Part shown: positions 12,349 through 24,100 of the stretch, piece by piece
Layout of the letters: every line of letters starts with the position of its first letter
Position numbering within the stretch: position 1 is the stretch's first letter
Assembly (NCBI RefSeq): GCF_963678975.1
Contig: NC_089278.1
Location: 11,807,479 to 11,871,478, forward strand
From: Dysidea avara
Taxonomy: Eukaryota > Porifera > Demospongiae > Dictyoceratida > Dysideidae
Reading direction: 5' to 3'
DNA: 64,000 nucleotides
The notes under the pieces: model-generated
What the model was told of the DNA's origin: nothing
What the model saw: only the letters and a program-made list of their open reading frames with translations
Databases searched by the model: none
Program-made: the position numbers and the translations under genes

Positions 12349-12450
12349 TTCTTGAGCCATACAACACACTGTGTCTTGATCTATGGGGGAACACAGCACT
12401 GTTATTCTGCAGCCAATCACCTATCAGAAACAGCACAGCACCCAATTGAG

Positions 12451-12899
12451 TAGTCTCGCGTGGCCAGACCACATTTTTCCGTATATTGGGTGGGGAAAAA
12501 GGGTCTGGTGCAACTCCAATAGCTGTTTACTTCTGAGCCATCCCCACATTCCGGGGATGCTAATTGAATAACATTGGTCACAAAGGAGGTGCCATGACGT
12601 CAGTAAAACTATGAATTATTCCTACACTCCTGCTCCGGTTGTGAGTCTTGTTACACGATGAGGATTAACTTTCAAGACGCTATAAAAGAGACATCGGAGC
12701 AAATTAAGATTCATGTAAAGGATAAACAGATCTCTAGTTAACTTACTGACGTCATGGCACCTCCTTTGTGACCAATGTTATCCAATTAGCGTCCCCGGAA
12801 TGTGGGGACGGCTCAGAAGTAAACAGCTATTGGAGTTGCACCAGACCCTTTTTTCCCCACCCAATATACGGAAAAAAGCGGTCTGGCCACGCGAGACTA
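12451..12899. mobile_element. Mutator-like foldback element B, 449 bp
   Basis: TIRs of about 158 bp (12451-12608 and 12742-12899) begin TAGTCTCGCGTGGCCAGACC and differ at only a few positions. 9-bp duplications CCAATTGAG flank it at 12442-12450 and 12900-12908. The outer ~60 bp match element A but the inner arms do not. Non-coding. Confidence 0.88.
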
Positions 12900-13181
12900 C
12901 CAATTGAGGGACAAATCAGAAATTAATGACCAGTAATTCTCTGAGATCTTGCTACTATGTAGTGGTCACTTGTCTTAAGACTCCACATACATATTACTTT
13001 ACACATGATGATGGCAGGTCTTGCTCCTTCCAGGTATTTGCATCTAAATTTCTGAAATCACTCTCAGAAATCAGTAAAATCCGAGTAATCACATCAATTT
13101 CGAAATCTCGTACGCGATTGGCAGACCGGCAGTAGGCCTACCAAATCTGTCAGCTGCAGAACAGCACGAGTAGCTACGCCT

Positions 13182-13235
13182 CTATGTTCACTAGTCCCAT
13201 TCTTTTCCCGCCCACCCAAAGACAAAGGTCTGGCT
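13182..13235. repeat. Degraded solo end of the element A/B family
   Basis: TATGTTCAC..., TTTTCCCGCCC and AAGGTCTGGCT match the right arm of element A in order, without a partner arm. Lies in the 5' flank of the Bcl-2-like gene. Confidence 0.5.
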
Positions 13236-13482
13236 CCTTGTCTACCTCATGACTACTAATCAACGCTGGCTTGCATGCAGTGAAAATGATAAAGCGAATT
13301 AAATGACTTAGACTGATCCACAACATTTCATACGCACCTATAAATTCTTCTCACCCGTCAGTACCGGTACCTGATTTCGTGTGTCTGGGCGCGTGTCTCG
13401 GATTCCTTGTAGTGTTTTAATATTGTGCGTGCGCTTAATTAAGGGAAAAAAATACAAGGCATCGAACAAGATCGAGGTGACA

Positions 13483-14771
13483 ATGTCGAGACTTCCTTCT
13501 GTTTCTCAAGAAGAAGAAGAAGACGAGCGATTCATTCAAGAATCCGCGGAGCTAGCAAAGTCGTTTACTGAATTCTTTATAAACAGTCAAGCTCGGAAAA
13601 TTAAGAAGTTACAAGGTACGTAGTACGAACACATTTGCAATTGTTATTAATTGTAACTTTGTATAGGAGATGCAAAGAGCCCATTACTGCCTAACAATGT
13701 TGATAATACAACTGGGGGAACTGGATACCTCGCTACAAGCCCCACCACGCCCACTACAATCATTATTACTGATGATCACCCGATGGCCATATCACTGAGA
13801 ACAATATCAGAACTACTTGATAATCGACTGGATGGTATAATTGATGATTCACAAAAAGATGTACTGAAGAAACGTGGTCATACCCTCTGGGACATTGACT
13901 ATCATGACTTTCATAGTATGATGACATTGGCATTTAGAAGACTGGGTGGTACACTGGTTGGTGTGAATGGCTGGCAAGTAGCCTCATTAGTATTCAGAGG
14001 TGTTGCTGGGCTTGTGAGAGACTTACGTCTACAAGATGGGGGCCAGCATTATGGCAGTCATGCAAGAGAGGGCACTTTACAAAGTTATGTCAGCACTTTC
14101 CTTGAAGAAATTGCTTTGATGACTTGGATAGAAAACCAAGGAGGATTGGTAAGTAGTTTATTGTGCTTATCTAGCAATGCTGAGCTGGTACCAACCTTTG
14201 ATCTATGTACTTATAATTAGCTCCTTGGGGATATGTTGAGATTCAATAATCACTATGTTGGTACAATAAGTCTGCCTTTGTTTGAGGTATTTCATTTCAA
14301 AGGATGTGTTTATATAATACAATACTGGTAATTTTATAAGCATAAGCATTTTATGCATGTGCTGAGCATTGTGGTATTATTAATGATTATAATACAGGTA
14401 CCTGCTATTCTTCTCATTAAAGCTGTGACATAGCCAGTTCCTTTCATTTTTCGGTAGCAAAAGAAGTCAGACTACATACATAACCATGTACTAAGAATAT
14501 TCTGTCAGTATCACTGAAACAAAAAACCATTTAAACTTTTTGTGATCATGTGACCAGATCTGCAAAACCTTCCTTCATCAGACTTTTAAAATACTTTTTT
14601 TTTTTTCAAGTATGCATTAATTATAGGTTGGGTTTTGCAGATCTGGTCATTATAAACTGAGCACCATGGTACAATTGAATGTTGTTTTTGTAGATTAACT
14701 GGGGCAGACACAATGATGGAGAAGCATACAGAATAGACAGTGTACTAACTGATGACGGCACTCCAGTATAG
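13483..14771 (+). CDS. Bcl-2-family protein, BAX/BAK-like, no C-terminal membrane anchor
   Basis: Exons 13483-13615, 13667-14148 and 14694-14771 give 230 residues. The helical bundle shows, in order: an N-terminal helix ESAELAKSFTEFFI (BH4-like position); a BH3-like segment VLKKRGHTLWDID; BH1 in VNGWQVASLVFRGVAGL, where family members have NWGR; and BH2 in MTWIENQGGLINW, like W-I-x-x-x-G-G-W. Bcl-2 proteins control mitochondrial outer-membrane permeability in apoptosis. Two oddities: the BH3 Gly-Asp pair reads Gly-His, and the protein stops about 25 residues after BH2 without a hydrophobic tail. Pro- or anti-apoptotic role cannot be decided. AATAAA at 14900-14905. The 14149-14693 intron holds a small hairpin. 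Start chosen at ATG 13483; an in-frame GTG lies upstream. Confidence 0.8.
14551..14655. repeat. Small inverted repeat in intron 2 of the Bcl-2-like gene
   Basis: ACCAGATCTGCAAAACC (left) and its complement GGTTTTGCAGATCTGGT (right) bracket a poly-T-containing loop. Confidence 0.7.
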
Positions 14772-14994
14772 ATGATTAAACACTTTTACTTAACTACTAA
14801 CAAATCAGAGTAATGTTATTGTCATTACACAAATTAATTTTTGATGTAAAGCATGAACTGTTCTTCCTTATCCTTAACTTCTTAGCTTATAGTGTTAGCA
14901 ATAAATATTTTCTGTACTTGTACGGTTTCTGGAACGGTATGAGTGAACAATACATTAAGCTGAAAGGTATGTAATACACAATATTGTATAAGAA

Positions 14995-17900
14995 TCAAGT
15001 CCTCCATGCTGAAAACGAAGGATTATTTTTGCTACTGTCACTGCTGGTACGGTCTTCACTAAGTACATCACCATACAGTGATGCTGCAGTTGCCTGCAAA
15101 ACAACACAATAGTCATACATGACAAAATTGCAATACCAATTTACTCGAATTGTGCTACGTCTTCAAATGGTACTGCCGTACACTTTTTAAAGGATACTTA
15201 TATAGTTCTTAAGAGGTTTTATTATGTACAAAATTATGTTGAGTGCTAGGTAAGAAGTTGGTATAAATTATGTTTACACAAGAGTTCACTACTTTATACC
15301 AAGAGCTCATAAGGGTTCAATTCAAGTTCACTACTTAACTTATATTATGGACTCTTTGGTGGTGTTTGTTTGTAGTATTGTAGTGATAGGTAGCCTTAAA
15401 TTATAGTGCACTCTTGAAAATTGCTGCAGTGCCATCTATTTAAAGGGCTTTATCATGCTTTTATACCACCCTGGTAGCACAATTTGAGCACATGTGTATG
15501 TATGTATGTATGTATGTATGTATTATTAGAGCAATGAGGTAACTTTGTTTCTGCTATGGTAAACTCATTCTGGCCAGACCATCCGTGACTATATAGTAGC
15601 CCGGACTAGACTTTCACTTGCTACAACATGTCACAAGCAACTGTTTTGGTCTCTCCCTATAATAGATTAGTATATTAATTTTAAAATGAAGTAGGGATCC
15701 AAACGATAAAAAGGAGTGAAACAAGAGATAATGATGGTATTACAGCATAGCTCTGTGACAAAATCCCTACATTAGCATGTTATAACAATTGTTTTGTTCA
15801 ATGCCAAAGTAGGGATTTCTCACCGAGCTATGTTGTAATACCATCATTCATCTCTACATGAAAAAGAGGATGAACAGCCTGATTGAAGATAAAAGAAAAA
15901 ACAAGGAGCAGAGGGCATGCACTCATCGGAACCCCAAAAGGAACAACCCACTGGTGAGTTTGTTGTTGTGGCATAAAATGGTGGCTGTGCATGCAATACT
16001 TCATTTGGCCTCCAGCCTTGCGACTGTAGTCGGCAGGCAGGCAGGCAGATAAAAATTGGTTTCAGTTATTTTTTTATTAAATTCTATATCAGGCTGCATG
16101 TAAGTGTTTTCTTGTTTTTAATGTTGTATCATACAGTATGATAGTACTGTATAGTAGGGACCACAAAGAAGTAGGCGTGGCTCATGAAAAACATTACCCA
16201 AAAACCAGCTTAACTTTTCCCAAACGACAATGAGGCAGTGTTGGTTAAGCAAAACCAAGCCTTCAGATCAACCCAAAATGCTTTCAACAAGTTGCTACGG
16301 AATTTTTAAATTAAAAAAATTAACGGAATTTTCTACTGAGTAACTGACTGACTGACTGACTGATGCCTTCAGACAAGCGTAACTCGACAACGGCTAAGGC
16401 TATGGGTTTGATTTTTTCACTGTTTGATGTCACTTCAGTGTCCTAGGTCTTGCAGGGCTATACTGGTCTGGGTGAATATAGGTTGGGATGACCTTCATTC
16501 TCTGATAGGACAGAAAGGATTGTCTTGGGACATTCTGTAATATCAAATGACAAAATAGGACAAAGGGATTTGTTCGGGCAATCCTAGACACTTATGTCAA
16601 TTTGGCGGTAGCACGTGATGGCTTCCTTTCGTAACGAAAATTGTTCATATTTTTCATAGTAGCTACTTTGATTGCAGAGGTGCTTTTCGAACAGTTCTTG
16701 ATTTGTACTGCTGTGTAATGGCAAGAGTCCATAATAAGAGGACTCTCTTATTATGGACTCTTGGTAACGGGTTGAACATAGCCGACGTAATGGATACTTC
16801 ACTTTTCAGACAATAATTGATATAACTGGGGCGTGCGGCACCATTTCTTTCTTTTGATGCGGTATGCGTGGGTTCACCAGTCATAATAATTATTAACAAA
16901 AAAAGTTAACAAACAAACACGCAAAAATTTGAAATTTTTAACTAGAGTAGGGACCATAGCACATCGATAAACAGTACTGAAACAAGTGCATGATATTAAA
17001 TCACAGTAAAATAATAAGAAGTGTTATATCCCTACTGTGCATTTCTGTTATGGTATCTTGAGCACAGCAGGGATTAACACTTCTTACTGTTTTACTGTGA
17101 TTTAATATGCACTACTCCAGCTTGTTTCAGTACTTTTATTGATGTGCTATGGTCTCTACTCTAGTTGAGAATTCCAAAAATGTTTGCGATTTTCGTTGCA
17201 TAAGATGTCTCTAGTTTAAAGGCCGAATTTTAGGCGGTGCGCGTCACTTTTGGGGGGGATCCCTACTCTACCATACTGTTTGATTGACTTTTCTTGTTTG
17301 ATAATCAGTTGAATTATTGGTAACAGCCGATATTAGCTAATTTTACAAGTATTGGTAGCGGCTACAAAGCGGAAATAATTTTCCGATTAACCGAAACCCA
17401 CAATCAATCATTAACGACGGCAATGTACAGGTGAAAGTAAAGAAGGTAGTGAATGTAGCAGTAAGTGGTTTGCTGGAACTGTTTTGTAACTGCTTTGTAA
17501 CTGTTTTGGCTGCACAAGTATGGTTGTAGGCTGTGTATATTTATTTGCCGCCCACGCAATTAGTTAATCACTTTTCACAAAGGGTCTGGAGTCCCACTAA
17601 AAACACTGTTTGATAAGCTGGCTTAGATGTTTTATAACTACTTGGCTTCCTTTTCCATGAAAGGAATTAGTGGCAAAACCAGAAAACATTGTAAAAGTTG
17701 GCCGCCCACGCAATTAATTACATTATCATTACAAATGCAGTTTATACACATAAACTTTAGGTGATTTTCTGCTACTCCTCCCCTGTTCTGAAGAATTGAA
17801 GAATATCGGTAAATATAGGCATATCCGTTACAGGAGTAGGCAAATAATCGGTATCGGTAAATGTGAAAAAATGCATATCAGTGCAACACTAATCAGTGAT

Positions 17901-20900
17901 TGCTCATATGCTGCAAGCTCAAAAATGGATGAGCAGGGCTGGAGGAGGAACACACAGGTGGAGGAAACTATGTTAACCATGCTTAGTACAAAATTGCAGT
18001 ATTCCAGTTTATAATACAGCAGTATTATTATTTACCTTGTAACTAGTTACTATATTACATCCGGAAATTGCAATGCGCTACTTTTTAATGCATGGTATCC
18101 AGCACGTGATAGATTGCATTTAGAGATGGCAATACAGGAATTAACAAAAGAGTGATAGTGTATGGGGAAGCTAAGATACTGCAACAAAGTATATTTATCA
18201 TGGCCTGAGAAACATGTATCTCGCTTGTGCCACTTGTAGTTATAGGCTTGTATTTAGCTTGTATTTAGCTATGTAGCTTGTATTTTTTTTTTCTGGGAGT
18301 AATATGTAGCTGTAACGCACTAATTATGCAGAAGACACAGTGTTTAGAAAAGTTGTCAAGGATAATGATGATGATTGTTGTTATTGGTGCATGATAGCTA
18401 CACTACAAAAGAAATTTAAGAATAGCACTAGCTAGTTTTACTGTCCCGTTTTATTTTACCCAGCAAGGTACACACACACACACACACATTACTTTAGCAG
18501 CAGCAGCAGCAGAGGGAAAGTGGATGATTGACTACCACGATGGATGCTATGAAGACGATAAAACTTTTACACTTAGCTAGCTAAGCTGCACAGTCTAGAA
18601 ATAATGGTATACTGTTAACACAAAACAATGATGCTAACCAGTTGGTTAACTGTTTATTTGAAGTGTACTTAACCATTTATACTCAGCCCGGAATATTTAT
18701 GCACTAGCATGGATGAACTAGGCAGACCATTTATGACAACATAAACCTGGACCTCTGATGTTCAGACCGTTTGTGTATTGAGAGTTCTATACTAGAGTAA
18801 TGAGCTAATTGTATATTTTATTAGAGTAGTGAGTTAATGTATCACATACATACGTACACTCTACCTTGTTGTCAAAATTAGGAGCTGCTGTAGTACCAGT
18901 GTTGATGACATAAGCAGACCCTGGTCTAGAGAAGTGTGCCATCCATTGTTGCATAACCTTGTACATGTTGTCACCAGTTGTGTTAACATCACTTTTAGGA
19001 GCCACCTGTGAATAAAAAAATGAATACAATACAATATACATCAGATTTAGGTTATAGTAGATACAAGATTTATGCATTAATTGTATCAGTCAGTCACCAA
19101 GTAACACAAATGTGTACTGGTAAATACTGTTGACATACTTTCTTCACAACATCTAATCTTATCAAATCTTGCTTGCTAGTTCTCCTACAGCCAGCATCTA
19201 TGAGAAATTGTAATAAATAGAGTGACTATTATCATCACTTACCTGCAAACAGCGGCCAGATGGCATCGTTGGCTGACCCAAAATCTGCTGCTGTCCTAAT
19301 AGTGTGACCATGGAAAGTTGTCAACCATACCCACGATGTACTAGTAAAATTAACTTTAAAATGAATCAGGTTCCAGTGATAAAAAGTAGTGATACAAGAG
19401 ATAGCGTAGCTATGCAGGAATGTAATGGTACCATGTTCAATATAGAACACTGATGAGGTTATGAGACACTGACTGACCAGAAGAAGACATTCTTAAATGG
19501 GTGCAATGGCAAATTTATTGAAGAGGATGGATTTAAGACTATACTCAGTGAGTTTCAATAGTTTCGCACATGTTGATTACCTCAGATTGAAGTCAGTTCT
19601 CTACCAAGTAACGCATATCATTTTGCTTGTAAATATAACACTCAAAAAGTGGTCTCGAGATAAAATACAGTACTCAGCTTCACTTTGTGCTATATTTGTC
19701 TCTCGCCCACTTTTTTGCGAGCTATATTTCAAGTATATCAGACAAACTCTTGGCGAAGCAACCCTACCATACATTAGCAGATGCCAAAGGGGCATTACAA
19801 CATGTCCCAAACCCCTCCGTGCTACTAGGTGGTACAATCAAATATTAGCTCTGTTGGTATGTTCATATATTCATCACCTAGTAGCAGATGCTTGGTCTGC
19901 TGCTATCCAATCATTTTTACCCTCAATAAACACAACATCTCACTAAACCAAAATCATATTCCCATAACAACCATTATAAACTGGTCCATATATTCCCTTA
20001 TTTAGCTCTGTTCCAGCATGATGCGCATGACCAGTCACATCTTATAAGTGCAGAGCTGGTTATTATAATTTTAAGTGTCAATAACTTGTAGTAGTTGGCT
20101 TCTATTAATAGCTTCAAATCTGCTGACAGCAGAGAATTATAACATCAGTCAACAAGATGTCACAAAGTATAGGAAACATCGCCTGACGTGGATACAGTTT
20201 AAACATTGTGTTGTCCCTTTAATTAAAATAACTTTGTCAGTGCTAGTCATTAGGCAACCTCTTTAATGAGACTACACATATAATGTAGTGGCCATGTAGG
20301 TCCCTCAGGAACATTCCAGACCTTACTGTAATAATAATAACCACTGTTCCAAACAACCTGAATTTTACATTATCTGTATAGGTGTCAATGTCTAAAGTTA
20401 ATGTTTTTAAAAAGGATAGTGTATATAGACCATGAGATTGCCAGAAGGAGCAACTGTTGTCCCTTCACATAGATAGGGGAAACATTTAAAATGTCATAAC
20501 TCACAACCTGTATATACTATCCTTTCCAATACTTAGAGGTTACTTTAGATATTGATACCTACAAATGATGTAAAATTCAGGCACATCAGTCAATTTTTCC
20601 TTATTATGAAATTTTTCCATTGAAATGACACATTAAGGTTTGTTGTTGTTTTTTTAATTACTCACCTTCCCTGAGAATCCTTCGCTGTAAGATTAGGAGT
20701 ATGTTCCAGAAGAGTCATGAGGACACGTCCATGTCCTTGTAAGGCTGCACAGTGGCAAGGAGTCATCCCAGTGCTAACATTAGCACAGTTGATATTTGCC
20801 CTAATATGCAATATCCATTAGTTTCCTCCAACAACACACACGCACACATACTCACCTATGTTTCAACAATAGCTTGGCAATGTCCACGTGACCCCAGAAT

Positions 20901-21085
20901 GCCGCAATACACAGTGGATGGTAACCCTCACGTGATGCTTGGTTACTGCTCACACCTTCTGACAGCAGCTTAGTAACCAACTGAGAATCAAGTAGTAAAA
21001 ATAAAGTATAAAGTCAGCAGATTTGATACATTGAACTCACTTCGTAATCCCCATTGGCAACCGCAGTACACAAATCATCGTCCAT
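14995..21085 (-). CDS. Ankyrin-repeat protein, 218 aa, seven exons
   Basis: Exons in transcript order: 20 kb side 21041-21085, 20856-20980, 20666-20800, 19243-19295, 19139-19197, 18865-19005, then 14995-15093 with stop at 14995-14997. All junctions keep frame. The start MDDDLCTAVANGDYE is followed by two to three ankyrin repeats: YHPLCIAAFWGHVDIAKLLL, then MTPCHCAALQGHGRVLMTLL, then a degenerate RTAADFGSANDAIWPLF. The C-terminal ~110 residues are polar with no recognised domain. Ankyrin repeats mediate protein binding; the specific partner is unknown and I do not recognise a vertebrate orthologue. The donor of the sixth exon (GTAGAG at 18864) is weak. The final exon lies beyond a 3.77-kb repeat-filled intron and is the least certain part. 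Tail-to-tail with the Bcl-2-like gene and head-to-head with CCDC6. Confidence 0.78.
15724..15855. repeat. GTAGGGA-type foldback, copy 1
   Basis: Left arm 15724-15770 (AGAGATAATGATGGTATTAC... to CCCTAC) pairs with right arm 15809-15855 (GTAGGGATTTCTCAC... to ATCTCT). Related single arms occur at about 19384-19432 and 57150-57230. Confidence 0.7.
15858..16030. repeat. Interspersed repeat, copy 2 (related to 8283-8425)
   Basis: Shares ordered blocks GAAGATAAAAG, ACTCATCGGAA, CCCCAAAAGG and AAAATGGTGGCT with the copy at 8283-8425. Confidence 0.6.
16230..16900 (+). repeat. Interspersed repeat R1, longest copy
   Basis: A recurrent sequence with the ordered landmarks GATGCCTTCAG..AAGC, TTGATTT.TTCACTGTT, CACTTCAG, GGTTGAACATAGC and CCTTTGATG.GGTATG. 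Partial copies occur at 24470-24900 (+), 27480-27840 (+) and 33130-33290 (-). A GACT run sits at the start of this copy. Class unknown; no coding content seen. Confidence 0.6.
16941..17165. mobile_element. Foldback MITE-like element, 225 bp core
   Basis: ACTAGAGTAGGGACCATAGC at the left end pairs with ...GCTATGGTCTCTACTCTAGT at the right. The arms stay complementary through TTTAATCACAGTAAAA-type sequence to the centre. Weaker complementarity continues outward on both sides, so the true element may be larger. No target duplication resolved. Confidence 0.7.
19296..20665. other. Intron 3 of the ankyrin gene
   Basis: A 149-codon open frame on the opposite strand (19497-19946) has no recognisable domain, and a long frame on the other strand overlaps it, so I do not call it a gene. 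Contains a GTAGGGA-family arm at about 19384-19432. Confidence 0.4.
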
Positions 21086-21189
21086 TTTAAACAATCAGTA
21101 AAGTACACGTCACTCATCCGCTTACTATTAGGATACTATTATGCAATATCTCCGTGTTTGTGTGACAGTCTTCGAAAATAAGAAGAAAG
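21086..21189. promoter_or_regulatory. 104-bp divergent promoter, ankyrin gene and CCDC6
   Basis: Only 104 bp separate the two divergent start codons, so both transcripts must start within it or overlap. No clear TATA box was identified. Confidence 0.65.
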
Positions 21190-24100
21190 ATGTCGAGTAG
21201 CTTGGGACGACAGGGGAGCCTGTCTAACACCAGTTTGACTAGCCTCAATCTTCAGGCTACACAGAGCTCGTCAATGGAGAGCCTTGCGAGTTCCATGTCG
21301 GAGAGCACCACAGAGACAAATTCAGCGCGCGTTGCTACGTTGGCACAGGAGAACGCGGTGTTGAAAACCGAGTTAGAAGTGCTACGAATGAAGTGTAGGA
21401 ATCTTCAAGAAGATAACAAAACCTTGAGAAAAGCTAGCGTCAGTATTGTAAGTACATTAAATGTTCTTACCAGTATATTGTAACACGAGTGTAGCAAAAT
21501 ATTCATGAAATACTTTAAGAGTGTGACAAATTTATCTTTTCTACCATCAAGCAATTAACACCACATGTTGGCCTCATTTTCAGTTTTGTTCTGCCTACAT
21601 GCAAACAAATTTCCCCTAAGTTTCACCATGCTATAGCAACATGATGAAATGTGTGTAAAGATAGTGTAACATGAGAAAAGTTTGTCATTATTAAAGTTTG
21701 GGGATTTGGAAATACTAGGCTTATCTTTGTGGTTTTTACCTCTGGTCTATTTTAAAAGGGGATATACTGGTTATTCAGAGGATAGATTGTCACCTTAATA
21801 TCATCAATTTTGTCTGAATCACCAGCTGATAAGAAGCCATACTAAATGTAGTCATTTGTTGGTAATCACTGCTATGATTTTGTTTACTAACCTTTAATCC
21901 TTACAAGGGCATTCTGTGTCAGCTTGTTGCTTTGGCTTTGCTATAAATAGTAACTACCTTATTTGAATGTTGTCAATTGTTAGATGCTAATTGGCTTAAC
22001 TCCACAAGTCTCTCTATTCCACTAGTCACCTAGCCTGTGGCTATAGTAGTATAATGTTACATTGAAGTGATTTAATTTGTTCTGTGAAAATATTATTGTT
22101 GGAATAATTATCCACAAAGAGTTTAGACATAAAACAGTTTGCCTCAATGGTATATATTCCTTATGAAGTTGCTGGTCCCATTTCATAACCACACATTGGC
22201 TGCTGTTGTCTGTACCAAGAGCCATGTGCTATAAAATTATAGTGAGCAGATGGTGTGTTTTAGTGGCTTCATGGTTAAAGTGTTACCATGAGAGTGTTGC
22301 TGCACACAGTGCTGCTGGCAAATACAGTGCATGGCTTGAATGGTTTTCTTCACACCTGTGTTTCTTTTCTTTCTTTTTTAAAATGCAAACGCCACCTTGT
22401 TAAAAATATTTTTATGTGGTTTAATTTGTGGGCTGAGATAAGTTTCTGATATTACTAGAAGCTGTAATAATTTTATTGTATAAGTCATTATAGTTGTATT
22501 GTACCATCATGAATATCTGTTGATTGGCACATTGGATTTGACAATGCAAGGAATTATTAGCCTGCAATAACAAGCAAGTTGCTGGTTGGCATGAAATAAC
22601 AGGCCAGCTTTTTGAGCGCTGCCTATAAATAAGAGCACAACCCAACTATTGGCTAAGTTGATCTTCTAGCTGTTCCAAGGAGGATTATATCTGCTGTGAT
22701 ATTGTATTGTAGCCATTATAGTCTTGTATGGTATAGTGAGAACTAATAAGCATTCAATAATGGTTGTATACAATCACTGGACTGGACTAGTGGACTGGAC
22801 TGGTGGACTGGACTACTGGACTCAGGTATTTTCCCTTTTTAACCAAATATTTGGGTAACTGGTTGAAAGTATGTTAGTCTCATGTAGTTAGACCACTCCC
22901 CCACACATAAAGAAACCCACACACAAACCAAAGAAAGGTGTGATCATGCCAGACTTGTCAACATTGCCCAGCTTCAGCTATGTACAGAGGTTCTAATAGT
23001 TCTTGCATGTCAACAAATCTAAAACAGAAGTCACATGCGGTAATTAAAGTTTAAAGTTCAAAATGGATCAATTTGATTGGTTGAAATCTTGTGCATGTGA
23101 TTTCACTTGTTATTGCCGTCGTGCAAAAACTATAGAACCTTTTTATCAGCTATTGAATAGCAAGACAGTTAACTGTCGCCACTTAATTTAGCTGACTCCA
23201 TGACTATAACTTGCATGGATACTACAACACTACATACACATGTACTGTATGGTTTGTACTTCATGATAAGACAAATGGTAGTCGTACAATACAGATTATG
23301 CCAAGAGAAAGAGAATTGCACACAATTCTAAGATAACAGACAGTACCAAGTAGACAGATTCACCTGCATATTTTACATTCAATGTAGTAATAGCTACGAC
23401 CAGTTGCCCAAATATGTGCTAAAATGAAAAACAAACAAAAAAAACTGAGTCCACCAGTCCAGTCCACTAGTCCAGTCCAGTGATTGCATACAACCTTTAA
23501 TAATGTATGTTTGTTGTGTAAACAATTGTAAACATCTTAAAGTTTAGTAATAACACTATAGCAAGCTCAAGCTGAACAAGAAGAGGAATTTATCTCTAAT
23601 ACACTAATGAAGAAGATTCACTTGTTGAAAAAGGAGAAAGAGGCACTAGCAGTGAACTATGAACAAGAAGAAGAATTCCTTACCAATGACCTGTCTAGAA
23701 AACTAACCCAAGTAAGCCATTAATAAGTGTAAACATTGTTGACCATTGCTGTTTTCTGTTTGTAGTTACGCCAGGAAAAAGTCAAGCTGGAACAAACATT
23801 AGAGCAAGAGCAGGAGCAACAAGTTAGCAAGTTAATGAGGAAGATTAGTAAGCTAGAGAAAGAAACTGCCACTAAACAGATGACATTAGATCAGGTGTGT
23901 ATATAATACATTAGTTGTAAATGTTGTGATACAACCTGTCACATAATTGTAGTTTGACCTATGCACTTTTGGGTGTATATTACATCATGTGATTTGAGAG
24001 ATGTGTGTATATATGCTTTAGTGACCAATAGTGGTTCATCATATATTGCAGTAGGTTTATTTTTAAAGCCCTTATTTGTGCACAATACTTTTTCCTTGCA

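Larger units (their letters stand above)
15094..18864. other. Repeat-filled intron 6 of the ankyrin gene
   Basis: Contains a (TATG)n microsatellite near 15494-15522, a foldback at 15724-15855, an interspersed repeat copy at 15858-16030, a composite repeat at about 16230-16900 (with a GACT tetranucleotide run near 16343), a foldback at 16941-17165, (CA)n near 18470-18487 and (CAG)n near 18499-18512. No gene of its own seen. Confidence 0.6.

Noticed and set aside
11856-12472. Long overlapping frames with near-identical protein sequence on opposite strands
   Set aside because: They arise because elements A and B are inverted repeats; the same DNA is read twice. No transposase motif is present.
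19497-19946. 149-codon plus-strand open frame
   Set aside because: Lies in an intron of the ankyrin gene, has an overlapping frame on the other strand, contains inverted-repeat motifs and no recognisable domain.
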